This document shows positions 11,901 to 23,313 of a stretch of 64,000 nucleotides of DNA, in pieces. How positions within the stretch are numbered: position 1 is the stretch's first letter; each line of letters opens with the position of its first letter. The DNA is from Albugo candida (Eukaryota; Oomycota; Peronosporomycetes; Albuginales): NCBI GenBank assembly GCA_040437565.1, contig JBDOQK010000015.1, forward strand, positions 496,001 to 560,000, written 5' to 3'. Made by a program: the position numbers and the translations under genes. The notes below the pieces were generated by a model. That model had not been told where the DNA came from. It worked only from the letters and a program-made list of their open reading frames with translations, and did not search any database.

Positions 11901-13404
11901 TGCAAATTTGCTACACATGAAGTGGTCGTTTAAGACCAAGAAAGATGCAAATGGCGCAGTAGAAAGACTCAAGACGCGACTGGTTGCATGTAGAAACGAG
12001 AAAGTCTTCGGTGTTGACTACTCGCTTAGCTTCGCCGCTGTGATGGACATGTCAAAAATGAAGGTGATGCTGGGACCTGCGTCGATATGGTGTGTACCGG
12101 CAAAAAATGGTGATATCCCAAATGCTTACATTAAGCTAACAAGGGGGAGCACCTGAAGATATTGATGGATGTACCAAGCGGCATGAAAATTAACGAAGAG
12201 CATTTCAAGAGAGTTGGAGTGACTAAAAAATGTGACGTCGCGCTCGAGCTGAAGAAGAGCCTCTATGGGCCTAAGCAAGCAGGACGACTCTTGAGTCAAC
12301 TGCTGCAGACAAAACTTCAAGACGCAGATTCAAATAGTGCATTAGTGATATGTGCCTATACTACAAGCGCGACGGTGATTAGACGATAATAGTGTGTGTC
12401 TACGTTGATGACCTTCTAGTCACAGCGACCACGGTTGAAGGCGTCGATTGGTTTTTTACGGCTATGAAATCGCTTTCGATCAAGAATCTAGGACCAGTTT
12501 CAAAATTCCTTGGTATTTGAGTGAAGGCGCTCGACACATGCGCGTACGTTCTGGACCAGGAGGAGGCAATTGATGAGCTGCTTCGGGAGCACGGGCTAGT
12601 TTTGGCTAATTCTTCATTTACACCGATCAGCGATGACTGCTACAATGAAGTTGGATCGAGCAACGTCCTTCTCAAGAAAATTGCAAAGCCTGGGAAACCA
12701 ACGATCAAGTCGTTTCAGTACCTTCTTGGTAGCCTACTGTGGGTCACGCGATGTACTCGGCCTGATATCACGTTTGCGGTGCACATGTCAACACGTCAAA
12801 CACATGAGCCGAAGGAACAAGATTGGAAACTGGCAAAGAAAATTTCCCGATACCTCACTGGGAGCAAGGAAATGCGACGAGATGCGCACTGATGCAAAGA
12901 ACAAAGATGAAGTAACTCTGGATTTTCTACAGCGATGCGGACTTCGCCGCAGACAAGAGTGACAGGAAGTCTCTAACTGGTACTATATTGATGCTTAACA
13001 GAATGCCCGTAAGTTGGGCTACGAAGAAACAAAGAGGAGTTTCGCTCTCGACAATGGAAGCCGAGTTTGTAGCAGCGTCAGAAACGGCTCGCGAGCTTCT
13101 TGGAGTTTGGGAGATGCTAATGGAAGCAGGACTGACGCCGATTCTACCCATGCGAATGCACGTAAATAATCACGCCGCTATTCGTCAGATCGAAGGCGAG
13201 GTTTCTTCATTGAGGGCTAAACATATCGAAGTTTGCCTCAAGTTTATTAAGGACTTCGTTTATTGGGGCATCCTTGAGCCACGCTACTTCCAGTCCGAAA
13301 TCATGCTCGTGGACCTATTGACCAAGGCAGTAGACAAGTACAAGCTCGCCAAGCTGCGACCGCTAGTGGGTTTACACTAGCTAAGGTGCTGATGATGCGA
13401 TCGT

Positions 13405-13680
13405 GAGGAGGAGTGTTGAAGAAGGGTGTGTTGTTGTCAAGTTACGCTATCGCACGATGCATGTTGGTAACGGTACAGGATTACCGACGTGCGGAGAGAC
13501 GCGCGACCAGGCGATTTCTAATGCGCGATTATACGATCAGTATTGCGCGGTATGGAAAACTGTCAAGGTATAGTCGAAGAAAGCAGTAGGCTTAGAGTAG
13601 CAAGAGAGTTTGCGAACTAAGGACTTCAATATATACGTAGTGTTCATTTCACTTCCGCCAGCACTACGCATTTGCTAACA
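13405..13680 (+). repeat. polypurine tract and 3' LTR of copia element
   Basis: The purine run GAGGAGGAG (13405-13413) abuts the LTR start TGTTGAAGAAGGG at 13414. The LTR ends TTTGCTAACA at 13680 and is followed by the target duplicate GTTCA. Confidence 0.88.
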
Positions 13681-13839
13681 GTTCATTCCGATCAAACTGT
13701 ACAAATTCTTGATTTGCATCGAGTCACGAACAGATAGTGCCCCATAATTGCCGTTCATTATAAAAAGAGATCAAGGAATGATCTCCAGTCAACACACCCG
13801 CCGAGCTAGACGTCTAGTAGATGATACTGGTTCAATGTC

Positions 13840-15145
13840 TCAGTGTTCAGTAGTACGCAAGGAATGACTTGAGTCGACTCTCTGAATCAATTTTTGATAT
13901 TCGTGCTGCAGATCGATACAGTGGACACTCAAAATTCTCATTTTCCATTTCNNNNNNNNNNNNNNNNNNNNNNNNNNNNNNNNNNNNNNNNNNNNNNNNN
14001 NNNNNNNNNNNNNNNNNNNNNNNNNNNNNNNNNNNNNNNNNNNNNNNNNNNTCTGGCCATCATGGGCAGCAAATGTGCTTTCATGATGCGTCACTAGGAT
14101 GAGGGCATCTCTGGCAGGCCAATCTCCTATTCCATTTCCGTCCCAACAAATTCCGTCATAAATGGCTCATAGATTCTCATTCGTTAAACTGAGTACGATA
14201 TGTCACGACATCTGCTTGTTCATGGCCATCAACGTACATGCCTTTCTTCACCTCTGAATAGCGTAGGCCAAGTAGCTTCATCCAGCGGGTCACAGTGCTG
14301 AGGTGGATAGATGGGGTGGGATCAGTTTTTAAAATTATTTTCTCGTTGACATGCTTAGTAAAATCCGTTGGTACTATGCAGAATTTATTGTCTCGAAGGT
14401 AAAGCTGCACATCTGCAATGACATCTTCATCCTCTGATAAATTGATTGTTTTAACAAGCTTTCCCTACTTGCTCTCGGGAATAAAACCAGTTTCAAGATA
14501 TAAACGTCCCCAGCCACGAAGCATCTCGGCAAACCAACGCCCTTTTCCATTCGCCGCCGCAATTATTTGCGAGGCAGCAACTCTCTATTTTACAATCACG
14601 ATAGACCGTTCATGAATAAAATAAAATTGCGCTAGAGAATGTGCAAATGAATTAATTATACTTCGCTGCCGCAGCGTATAAGCCTCAAGTATCCTGCAAT
14701 AGAGGCATGACGCGGCGGCATAATTCCCTCCTGTGATTCATTTTGTTTTCCCAGTTTCACAGCGCTCTTTGAAGATTGTTGTGAGCGCAAAGAGATCTTT
14801 TATCTATCGAGTCCTCGCTTTCAGAGTCTATAGGCTGATGTGTGGCTTTCGCCTTTAATTATGTCTCTAGCTTTCTTGAACCAATAGCTGCTTTTTCCTA
14901 CGCTGCTCTTTTGCGCCGCTTCGTTCTATCGGAATCTCCAAGATACCGACAAGGCCGTTTACAAGCAGACTCAATACTCACAATAGTTTGCTCTTTCTCA
15001 AAATCCTCGAATTCAACTTCTAAATCCGCCTTTAAATCGCTCCTATTTTCGATAATTTAACTTGATATATTTCCGCCTTTTTTCGTCTCATAAGCAGCCC
15101 GCATAGCTTTCATGTGACGTTGCTGTTTTGATGTTCGAGGCATGC
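13840..15145 (-). pseudogene. decayed DDE DNA-transposon transposase
   Basis: Read from 15140 on the minus strand, MPRTSKQQRHMKAMRAAYE begins a basic N-terminus. An acidic stretch (KADLEVEFEDFEKE) follows near 15030. A helix-turn-helix-like part with WMKLLGLRYSEVKKGMYVDG and HEQADVVTYR lies at 14180-14290. The G-x-Y-x-D-G-H-E-x-x-D-V-V-x-Y-R signature is shared by many fungal and oomycete DDE transposase proteins. VTHHESTFAAHDGQ at about 14060-14094 fits the next motif of the same family (the H-D-E-S-T-F Asp region). A 100-N gap (13952-14051) interrupts it. Frames change and stops occur, so it is dead. I could not define terminal repeats. Confidence 0.65.
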
Positions 15146-16135
15146 TGCTTAGATCAATGGGCTGGCAGAAAAAAAAAGAATGTGTTTTGTTGTCAAATGA
15201 GCAGGATGGTTGGTATCAAGATTAAATGTGATTGGACAAAAAGCTGTTGGAATGGTATTGGGGGGGTTGAATTTACGCCAATTATATTCGTTGACGGTTT
15301 ATGTTTGATGATTCATCAATTTTGGCCGCAAAAAATAATAATTACAGGTTATAGATGACTTGCACTATAGCACCGATATCAAAGATCCCATAGACAACCA
15401 TGTTTCATTTCCCAATTTGTGTACTTTGGAAAATTCTTCGCATAAAGAGAATAGCTAGTCGACTCAAGTCGTTCCTACGACTCTGGTTCGTTTAGAGATG
15501 TGCATGGTGCTACGACTCCCACGCGTCCCTTGTGAAAAAAGCTGAGTACTTGATTCAAATCATGATCCATATCAGCAATTCTCTTTATCCATAGAATTAT
15601 ATACTCATAAGTCTAAAGTTGCGTTTCAGAAGCATGCTGTCCGCATTGAAAAGGTTTGCGCTGTGGTAAAACGCCGAAACGTTACTTGACTTCTCTCACA
15701 CTTGCAAATTATAGCGATCGGACTGGAAATATCAAATTTTTAGTATCATTATGTTGGCACAGAAGCACAAGAAGCGTTAATATTATACACACGAGATAGT
15801 TGCAATAACGTAAAAAAGTGTTTCATTATCAACTCCCAGCAGATACAATAGAGCCTTTGTCAAATCACAGAAGTCAAAAGCTTCGCCTGATGACGCGATC
15901 GAGCCGGATGACATTTCAAACGATTTTCTCTCCAAAAGCAAATCGCAATGCAAATTGAATGTATTATCAACTGAGAGAAGCTTTAGTATCGGTAAGATCA
16001 AATATTAGGAGCAATTCCAGCTTAGCCAAGAACGCTATTGTTTCAACCCACTCGTGATATACCCATCTTGATGAATCACAAGCTACCATTGATTTCGAGC
16101 ATTTACTGTTCGTGTATCATTTTAATCATTTCACA
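15146..16135. other. no recognised gene
   Basis: About 1 kb. One minus-strand open stretch (15783-16001, 72 codons, ending in a hydrophobic tail LFYVIATISCV) might be an exon, but there is no second line of support. Confidence 0.25.
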
Positions 16136-16484
16136 TTATGAACATTGTATTGATCGTACGTATAAAATACGATCTTGACATCCATTTACAAAATTCAATT
16201 CTACGTTCCGAAGTTGCTTTGTAGGAAGCTCTGGAATCGGCCAGACTAGGATATTATCATGCATATTAATATTCAGTGTTAGCTTAGCGTGGAGGGAGCT
16301 GGTAGATGGCAGCTGATATCTGGTACAAGAATCTTGCAATTTGTGATCTGAAAAAAAATAACAGGACCAATATTCCTTCCTGTCTACCTGGTAACAAGTC
16401 AGGAAATATTGATGATAAGCAGCCATACCTCTGATGCGATATCGCCGATAAATTCTTCACAGAAGGTATATATAGTTCGTGCAT
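16136..16484 (-). CDS. small uncharacterised protein, two exons
   Basis: Exon 1 is 16388-16484 (ATG at 16484) and exon 2 is 16136-16347, joined across a 40-nt GT...CAG segment (GTAGAC at the donor, TTTTTTTTCAG at the acceptor) that keeps frame and gives 102 residues. The product starts MHELYIPSVKNLSAI and ends YVRSIQCS. No signal peptide, membrane segment or known motif is evident. The first exon and upstream region are repeated after the N gap at 16689-16788 because two overlapping contigs were placed in tandem. It is divergent from the GBP gene. The 40-nt intron is shorter than the others here, so the model is tentative. Confidence 0.45.
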
Positions 16485-16939
16485 CCATAGAAGTGTGACA
16501 CATTAATTCAGTGCTAAGGCTTACGATTGTCGAATGTCGGAAATGCGTGAGCCGATTTGTTTGATTCGATGCATAGGTGAAGAGTTACTAGTCGAAGAAG
16601 ATACTTTACAGTAAGGCATTAACAATCTCAATCACCTATATGCTTATGTTACTTTTGCATCGGTGCTATAGATCACTCGCAACGCTGANNNNNNNNNNNN
16701 NNNNNNNNNNNNNNNNNNNNNNNNNNNNNNNNNNNNNNNNNNNNNNNNNNNNNNNNNNNNNNNNNNNNNNNNNNNNNNNNNNNNNNNNTCTACCTGGTAA
16801 CAAGTCAGGAAATATTGATGATAAGCAGCCATACCTCTGATGCGATATCGCCGACAAATTCTTCACAGAAGGTATATATAGTTCGTGCATCCATAGAAGT
16901 GTGACACATTAATTCAGTGCTAAGGCTTACGATTGTCGA

Positions 16940-19900
16940 ATGTCGGAAATGCGTGAGCCGATTTGTTTGATTCGATGCATAGGTGAAGAGTTACTAGTCG
17001 AAGAAGATACTTTACAGTAAGGCATTAACAATCTCAATCACCTATATGCTTATGTTACTTTTGCATCGGTGCTATAGATCACTCGCAACGCTGAACGAAC
17101 CGATTGCGGTCATATGCCTTGCCGGCCAGTATAGGTACAGAATTAAATTTCACTTTTGTGCCAGTCCAAAATTTTTATTGTCCACTCGTAGGACGGGCAA
17201 AAGCTTTTTTCTGAACCAATTAGCAAGAATGAATTCAACGGAGTCAGTTTCGGAAAACCTTGCAGACAAGACAGACGGTTTTCGAGTGGGATCGACGACT
17301 GAGTCTTGCACACGCGGTGTATGGATATGGGATCCAGTTCCATCTGTCAGGAATGGAAAAGGAGAACGAGTCATATTTATGGATACAGAGGGCTTGGCAG
17401 CAACGGACAATGACGAAACCTTTGATGCCAAGATCTTTTCACTTGGGCTGCTGTTGAGCTCTTTATTTATATTCAATACTATGGGGGTCATTGACGAAAC
17501 AGCTATTGATCGACTTTTCCTTGTCTCTGAACTTACCAAACATGTTTGTGTAAGTACTACGGACAATGATATTTCAGGCAACAATCGAACACTCAGCAAT
17601 GAGACCATTAGAGAGGAAGAAACCACACTTATGGAGCCGATTGACTTGGCCCCCCATTTTCCTCCATTTGTATGGTTACTTCGTGATTTCGTCCTAGAGC
17701 TGAAACGTAAGGACGGCAGCGAGATGACACCGAATGAATATCTAGAAAAACAGCTAGAGCTGAAACCAGGCGATTCACACCGAATCCAAGAGCGAAACAA
17801 CATCCGAAGTAACATTCAGGCTTTATTTTTGAGGCGAGAATGCTTCACTTTGATCCGACCCGTGCTCGATGAAGTGAAGCTTCGGCTTGCTAGTAGCCTC
17901 TCCGAGGCCGAGCTTCGTCCTGAATTTGTCAAACAAATGAATCACATCAAGTCTCATCTTCTGAGCGCTGTGGCACCGAAACAGCTTTATGGAGAAGTTA
18001 TGAACGGAAAAAAGCTCGCTCTTCTAGTAAGGTGCTATGTGAATACCATGAATGGAGGCTCCATACCAGATATTAAAGCAGCTTGGCAGTACGTGGCTGA
18101 AGCATCCTGTCAAGCAGCACTGATCGAGGCGACAAACTGCTATGAGTTGATGATGTCACAAGTTGTTGATACAGACCAGTCTGAACTAGAGGCTGGATTT
18201 ATCTGCTCTCAACAAGAATTTGAGACCGTACATCGTGAAGCTCAAGAGAAAGCCCTTGAAATTTACAAGCTACATTCTGTTGAAGGGACAATGCGTCGAG
18301 CTCACTTTCAAAAGCTGAAACAACATATACAAAAGCAGAAAAGTATGTTAATGACCACACTTCAACATCGCTCTAATGAAGTCTGTATGGAAAAACTCAC
18401 CAGCTTAAAATCTTCAGTCCTCGAGATTTTTTTGAAAAATGCTAAATGGACCTCAATACTTTCGGACGTTGAGTCTCACGAGGATGGATCCCAGCATAGT
18501 CTTCTTGCCGGGCTTCTAGATTTTATTGAAGGTTCTTACAACGCTGAAGCACTGGGTCCAGCGAAAAAACATGCATTTAATCAGTTTATGAGGCACGATT
18601 TCATTGCTTTTTGTCAGAAACTCTTATGTGCGTGTCTTGAACAAGCTCGGAGTTCGATTTCCGAGGAGAAAACAAACCGAATGATGCTGCAGGAGACTCA
18701 CGAGAAAAAAGAGTACGAGTTTAAATATCTGCTACACGAGAAAGAACTAGAGATTCGACATCATATCGACACCGAAGAACAAATCAAAGAGAATGTTACT
18801 TTACATATCGAAAAGATCAAAGCACTTGAAGTCAAACTACACAATTACAAAGAGAAGGCGGCTCAGGACGAGGATAAACGACGAAGGTTGAAAATTGAAC
18901 TAGAGCAAGCACAATCTAGACAGTTGGAAATGGAAAAAGAGGTCGAAAAGCTACAGCTTCACTTGGAACACAAAATTGCCACCTTGGTGGAATGCGGAAA
19001 TGAATTTCGAATCTTTAAAGAATCGACAGCAAAAGAAAAAGAAGATACGAGGATAGCATATGAGCAATCGAAAGAGGCCTGGATTAAAAAAGTTGCAGAG
19101 CAAGATGTAAATATTGCATCAACAGCCAATACAATCCAGGAACTTCAAGCCACAATTCTTGATTACGATCTCGAAGCCACGTCCTTGCGAGCATTGATTG
19201 GAGCAAAGGACAAAGAGATTGCTGATATGAAAAAGCAACTTGATTCAATCAATGTCGAGCGCGCCGGCTTGAAGGGTACAATCTCAAATTTAGAAAGCAA
19301 CGTTGAAGCGTGCTCGATTCGAGTGTTGATTTTGAATGATCAACTGANNNNNNNNNNNNNNNNNNNNNNNNNNNNNNNNNNNNNNNNNNNNNNNNNNNNN
19401 NNNNNNNNNNNNNNNNNNNNNNNNNNNNNNNNNNNNNNNNNNNNNNNATGCTAAATGGACCTCAATACTTTCGGACGTTGAGTCTCACGAGGATGGATCC
19501 CAGCATAGTCTTCTTGCCGGGCTTCTAGATTTTATTGAAGGTTCTTACAACGCTGAAGCACTGGGTCCAGCGAAAAAACATGCATTTAATCAGTTTATGA
19601 GGCACGATTTCATTGCTTTTTGTCAGAAACTCTTATGTGCGTGTCTTGAACAAGCTCGGAGTTCGATTTCCGAGGAGAAAACAAACCGAATGATGCTGCA
19701 GGAGACTCACGAGAAAAAAGAGTACGAGTTTAAATATCTGCTACACGAGAAAGAACTAGAGATTCGACATCATATCGACACCGAAGAACAAATCAAAGAG
19801 AATGTTACTTTACATATCGAAAAGATCAAAGCACTTGAAGTCAAACTACACAATTACAAAGAGAAGGCGGCTCAGGACGAGGATAAACGACGAAGGTTGA

Positions 19901-20643
19901 AAATTGAACTAGAGCAAGCACAATCTAGACAGTTGGAAATGGAAAAAGAGGTCGAAAAGCTACAGCTTCACTTGGAACACAAAATTGCCACCTTGGTGGA
20001 ATGCGGAAATGAATTTCGAATCTTTAAAGAATCGACAGCAAAAGAAAAAGAAGATACGAGGATAGCATATGAGCAATCGAAAGAGGCCTGGATTAAAAAA
20101 GTTGCAGAGCAAGATGTAAATATTGCATCAACAGCCAATACAATCCAGGAACTTCAAGCCACAATTCTTGATTACGATCTCGAAGCCACGTCCTTGCGAG
20201 CATTGATTGGAGCAAAGGACAAAGAGATTGCTGATATGAAAAAGCAACTTGATTCAATCAATGTCGAGCGCGCCGGCTTGAAGGGTACAATCTCAAATTT
20301 AGAAAGCAACGTTGAAGCGTGCTCGATTCGAGTGTTGATTTTGAATGATCAACTGAACGCAACACGTCAAGACCTATCGGCCTCAAGAGAGCAATTCGAG
20401 CATCAAATCACTCAAGTACAGCACGAACAACAAGTTCAAGACACGCTGCAGCGGTGCATCAGTGAAGTCGTATGTCATTCATTTGCAGAAAAACTGCGCG
20501 TGTTGCATGAGGAGCGCACCGGCCTGCAACAGCAGCTAGGTGAATTACTCTTGAAAGTGACGTCACTTCCCGATTTTTACCAGCGTCATATTTTTTGCTC
20601 TACCGATCCAGCACCCGACTTTTTCGATGCACTAACGTCTTAA
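16940..20643 (+). CDS. guanylate-binding protein (GBP/atlastin-like large GTPase)
   Basis: Exons are 16940-17016, 17078-17134 and 17192 onward, with GT/AG introns of 61 and 57 nt. Joining restores the GBP N-terminus (EPICLIRCIGEELLVEEDTLQ over the first junction) and the P-loop GQYRTGKSF across the second, at about residues 42-50. Other GTPase landmarks are DTEGL (switch II) and WLLRDF, the R-D motif of GBPs. After the helical middle domain comes a long Glu/Lys-rich coiled coil. The N gap at 19348-19447 is artificial: 18439-19347 is repeated as 19448-20356. Skipping the repeat gives 858 residues, longer than the roughly 590 of human GBPs because of the extended coiled coil. Family members hydrolyse GTP and act at membranes. 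The role in this organism is unknown. Confidence 0.88.
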
Positions 20644-21048
20644 TATTTGTACAATTTGTCGATTCACGGCGAAGCGAATGTTGGTTTGCCGACACATGTC
20701 GTCGAAAACAATGTCAGCTGACCATTGAACAGGTCCATACCAGCAGGGTGGTGCACGGGTTTTATTCTTACTTCTGCGCAATATTCCGACTCGAATCATA
20801 TTCTGTCCAAGTGGTCTAAGCGTCAACCGCATAGAACATGTGCTGATCAGATCTTTCTTTTTCAAGTTGAGCTGTATGGCTGCAACATCGGCTCATCTTG
20901 ATGGCACAAGTTTTGTCAGACGCATCCGAAAATCATTTGTTGTTGCCTGATCACTACACTATACTGCTTGTCAACAGAGCGAGGAGATTCCATCGGTTTG
21001 TGAAAGCGTCGCAGGACTTTCAATCATAGTTCTTGGGCTCTATTCTTT
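20644..21048. other. intergenic, nothing recognised
   Basis: The 3' flanks of the convergent GBP (+) and ORC4 (-) genes. No open frame with support. Confidence 0.4.
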
Positions 21049-22699
21049 TTAATCGCAGTCATCTGGATTCAGCGCCCATTCCCGAGTTCGCGTCGAGCAA
21101 CTGACACTTCCTGTACGAATCTGATCAAGCAAGATTGATGAAGAGAAATTCAAGTACATTGCACGATATCTTCGAGGGAGGTCGCTCGGTGTTGCAATCT
21201 TGGCGCGGTTGAGTCCAAAGGCATCGCCAGCGTCACGAACTAACTGTAATTGTTGCAAATATTCACAGACGGTCTGTACCTCTCCTCGTGTAAGCATTTG
21301 CTTTATGATATCATGCTTTCGATGAAACTGCCGCCATTTCATGTACACCATCTCAAGTGTAAAATATTCTTGCCCGGTTCTATTCAGATTGGCCATTGTT
21401 ACAAGTATAGCGATACTCGCATCCGTCAAGCCTTGAAAGATCGAAAGTTGGTAATCTACAGCGAATTGATCCTTGACTTGCTCAAAGATTTTGGTTGATA
21501 GAAAATGCTGATCCTCATTTTCGAAAGTTGGTGCTTGCAACTCACTTATAGCAAGCAACGCTAGCTGCAAGAAATAACCCGCAGTTTCTCCAGCATCGTA
21601 CTCAAATTGTATCAGCTCACGGAAAGACTTCGTTTTGTTGACGAGAACACTGAGCCGATTCTGATATTCCTCGAGATAGCTGTCGGGTGGCCACATGGAA
21701 TTGATTTTCTCATATGACTTCAGACTCTCGGCTACCTCGCCTTCATAAGATGCAAGCACAGTTTTATCCAGCGTCAATGATTGTTCCAAAAATGCAAGGA
21801 CTTGACTGAACTTGGGACGTGGTACTATAATCTGTATGTTGGAGAATCTAAATTGCGTATTAAGGGAGATGAAAGATCAAGCATTCGTCACACATTTTGG
21901 TGGTAAATTACCTCGATTGTACTCGCATCTCTAGTAGTTGTAGCATGTTGGAATGCTCCGCAACACCGAGAAGGCCAATACGCACATCCCTGGTCTGCAC
22001 GAGGCCAGTCAACCTTATATACTCAAAATTCTTCGCAAGTACACAACGACCTACCTGGGCCCAGTCTACCAAATTGTACAAGAGTAGCTGTTTTTTTGAA
22101 GTCGCAAACTGCTCCATTTCGTCAATTATAATGATAACAGTCTCTTTTTTTTCTGCTTTCTTTTGTAAGATTTGCTTAAGGTAATCGTAGATTTTGACGT
22201 ATGCAATCATATGCTATTTCAATTGGTAAATGCATGTAGATAATTTAGTTGAGCACATCAAAAAATTGATGCGTAGGTGAGGATTGCGTACACCGTGTTG
22301 CTTCAAGTCCGGAACCAGCTGAAGAAGTAAGTCTTTGAATGTTTCTGTTTCCGTTTGTAGATGCATTCCATTCAAATAAACCTTGCAGTACTCACCATGT
22401 GATCTCTCAAAGTGTTTGAGCGATTGCGTGAGAATGCAGCGTTTGGTGTGTTTGCACGATCCAATCAGTATACCTGACTGATTCTCTCCATCAGTAAATG
22501 TTCGTGTGAATAAATCTAGCACTGCTTTCATGCAATGTTCGACTCCAATTATCTGGAAAGAGGCTTCTTCGTCACGTATACGCCTTCGAAGACTATTTTG
22601 ACAAAATTGCAATTGGGCTTCAATTATCATTCTGACTGATGTTTGGCATAGTATCTGAAATTCTATTTCAGTTATGCGGACCGATTGATTTACAGCCAT
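21049..22699 (-). CDS. ORC4: origin recognition complex subunit 4
   Basis: Exons 22292-22699, 21912-22213 and 21049-21847 (minus strand) join through introns of 78 and 64 nt into 502 residues. ORC4 binds replication origins within the six-subunit ORC, which loads MCM helicases. Landmarks are VYLNGMHLQTETETFKD following the P-loop region, Walker B as VIIIIDEMEQFA, the LLYNLVDWAQ stretch after it, a sensor-like IGLLGVAE, then LLEMRVQSRF, which matches the L-L-E-K-R-V-x-S-R-F of ORC4s, and a winged-helix C-terminus. The expected Walker A G-x-x-G-x-G-K-T is replaced by GSCKHTKR. The first 274 bases upstream of 22763 are repeated at 22864-23137 after an N gap, producing a false second copy of exon 1 starting at 23073. 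Confidence 0.9.
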
Positions 22700-23313
22700 C
22701 TAAGTCGTGCCTTCCGTACTCTACTGAAGACATCAACCTCGTTCTGTTGCTATTGAGTCAATCNNNNNNNNNNNNNNNNNNNNNNNNNNNNNNNNNNNNN
22801 NNNNNNNNNNNNNNNNNNNNNNNNNNNNNNNNNNNNNNNNNNNNNNNNNNNNNNNNNNNNNNNATCAGTAAATGTTCGTGTGAATAAATCTAGCACTGCT
22901 TTCATGCAATGTTCGACTCCAATTATCTGGAAAGAGGCTTCTTCGTCACGTATACGCCTTCGAAGACTATTTTGACAAAATTGCAATTGGGCTTCAATTA
23001 TCATTCTGACTGATGTTTGGCATAGTATCTGAAATTCTATTTCAGTTATGCGGACCGATTGATTTACAGCCATCTAAGTCGTGCCTTCCGTACTCTACTG
23101 AAGACATCAACCTCGTTCTGTTGCTATTGAGTCAATCGAAATTCTATAAATTGGGTGGCGGGGTATGATTTGAAATGCGTCAACACAGCCCGTTCGTCTG
23201 CTTGGACACAGCGGAGTCTTATGTAGCTTCCCACCTCAGGGCCGCTATTCTGAAAATTCAAAAGGATCCGAAGCAGCACTAGGGACAGCAGATTCCATCT
23301 ATGAGTAATAAGG

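Larger units (their letters stand above)
8659..13680 (+). mobile_element. Ty1/copia LTR retrotransposon, broken
   Basis: A copia-type fossil with both LTRs (8659-8914 and 13414-13680) and a 5-bp target duplication GTTCA at 8654-8658 and 13681-13685. Parts in order on the plus strand are a gag-like region (about 8.9-10.0 kb), a protease region with a D-S-G motif (about 10.2 kb), integrase (about 10.5-11.5 kb), reverse transcriptase (about 11.7-12.9 kb) and RNase H (about 12.9-13.38 kb). Integrase ahead of reverse transcriptase places it in Ty1/copia. The coding region is interrupted several times, so the copy looks dead. The two LTRs differ at roughly 20-25 positions plus one small indel by eye (about 8-10%), so it is not a recent insertion. 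Confidence 0.9.

Noticed and set aside
8226-13860. Host gene cut by the copia insertion
   Set aside because: Sequence on either side of the target site gives only short open frames on the minus strand (about 30 codons) with stops nearby; not enough to claim an interrupted gene.
19448-20356. Tandem duplication of the GBP coiled coil
   Set aside because: Base-for-base repeat of 18439-19347 across a 100-N gap; an assembly artefact.
22864-23073. Second ORC4 start copy at 23073
   Set aside because: Identical to the first-exon region at 22490-22763 and separated only by a 100-N run; an overlapping contig end, not a gene duplication.
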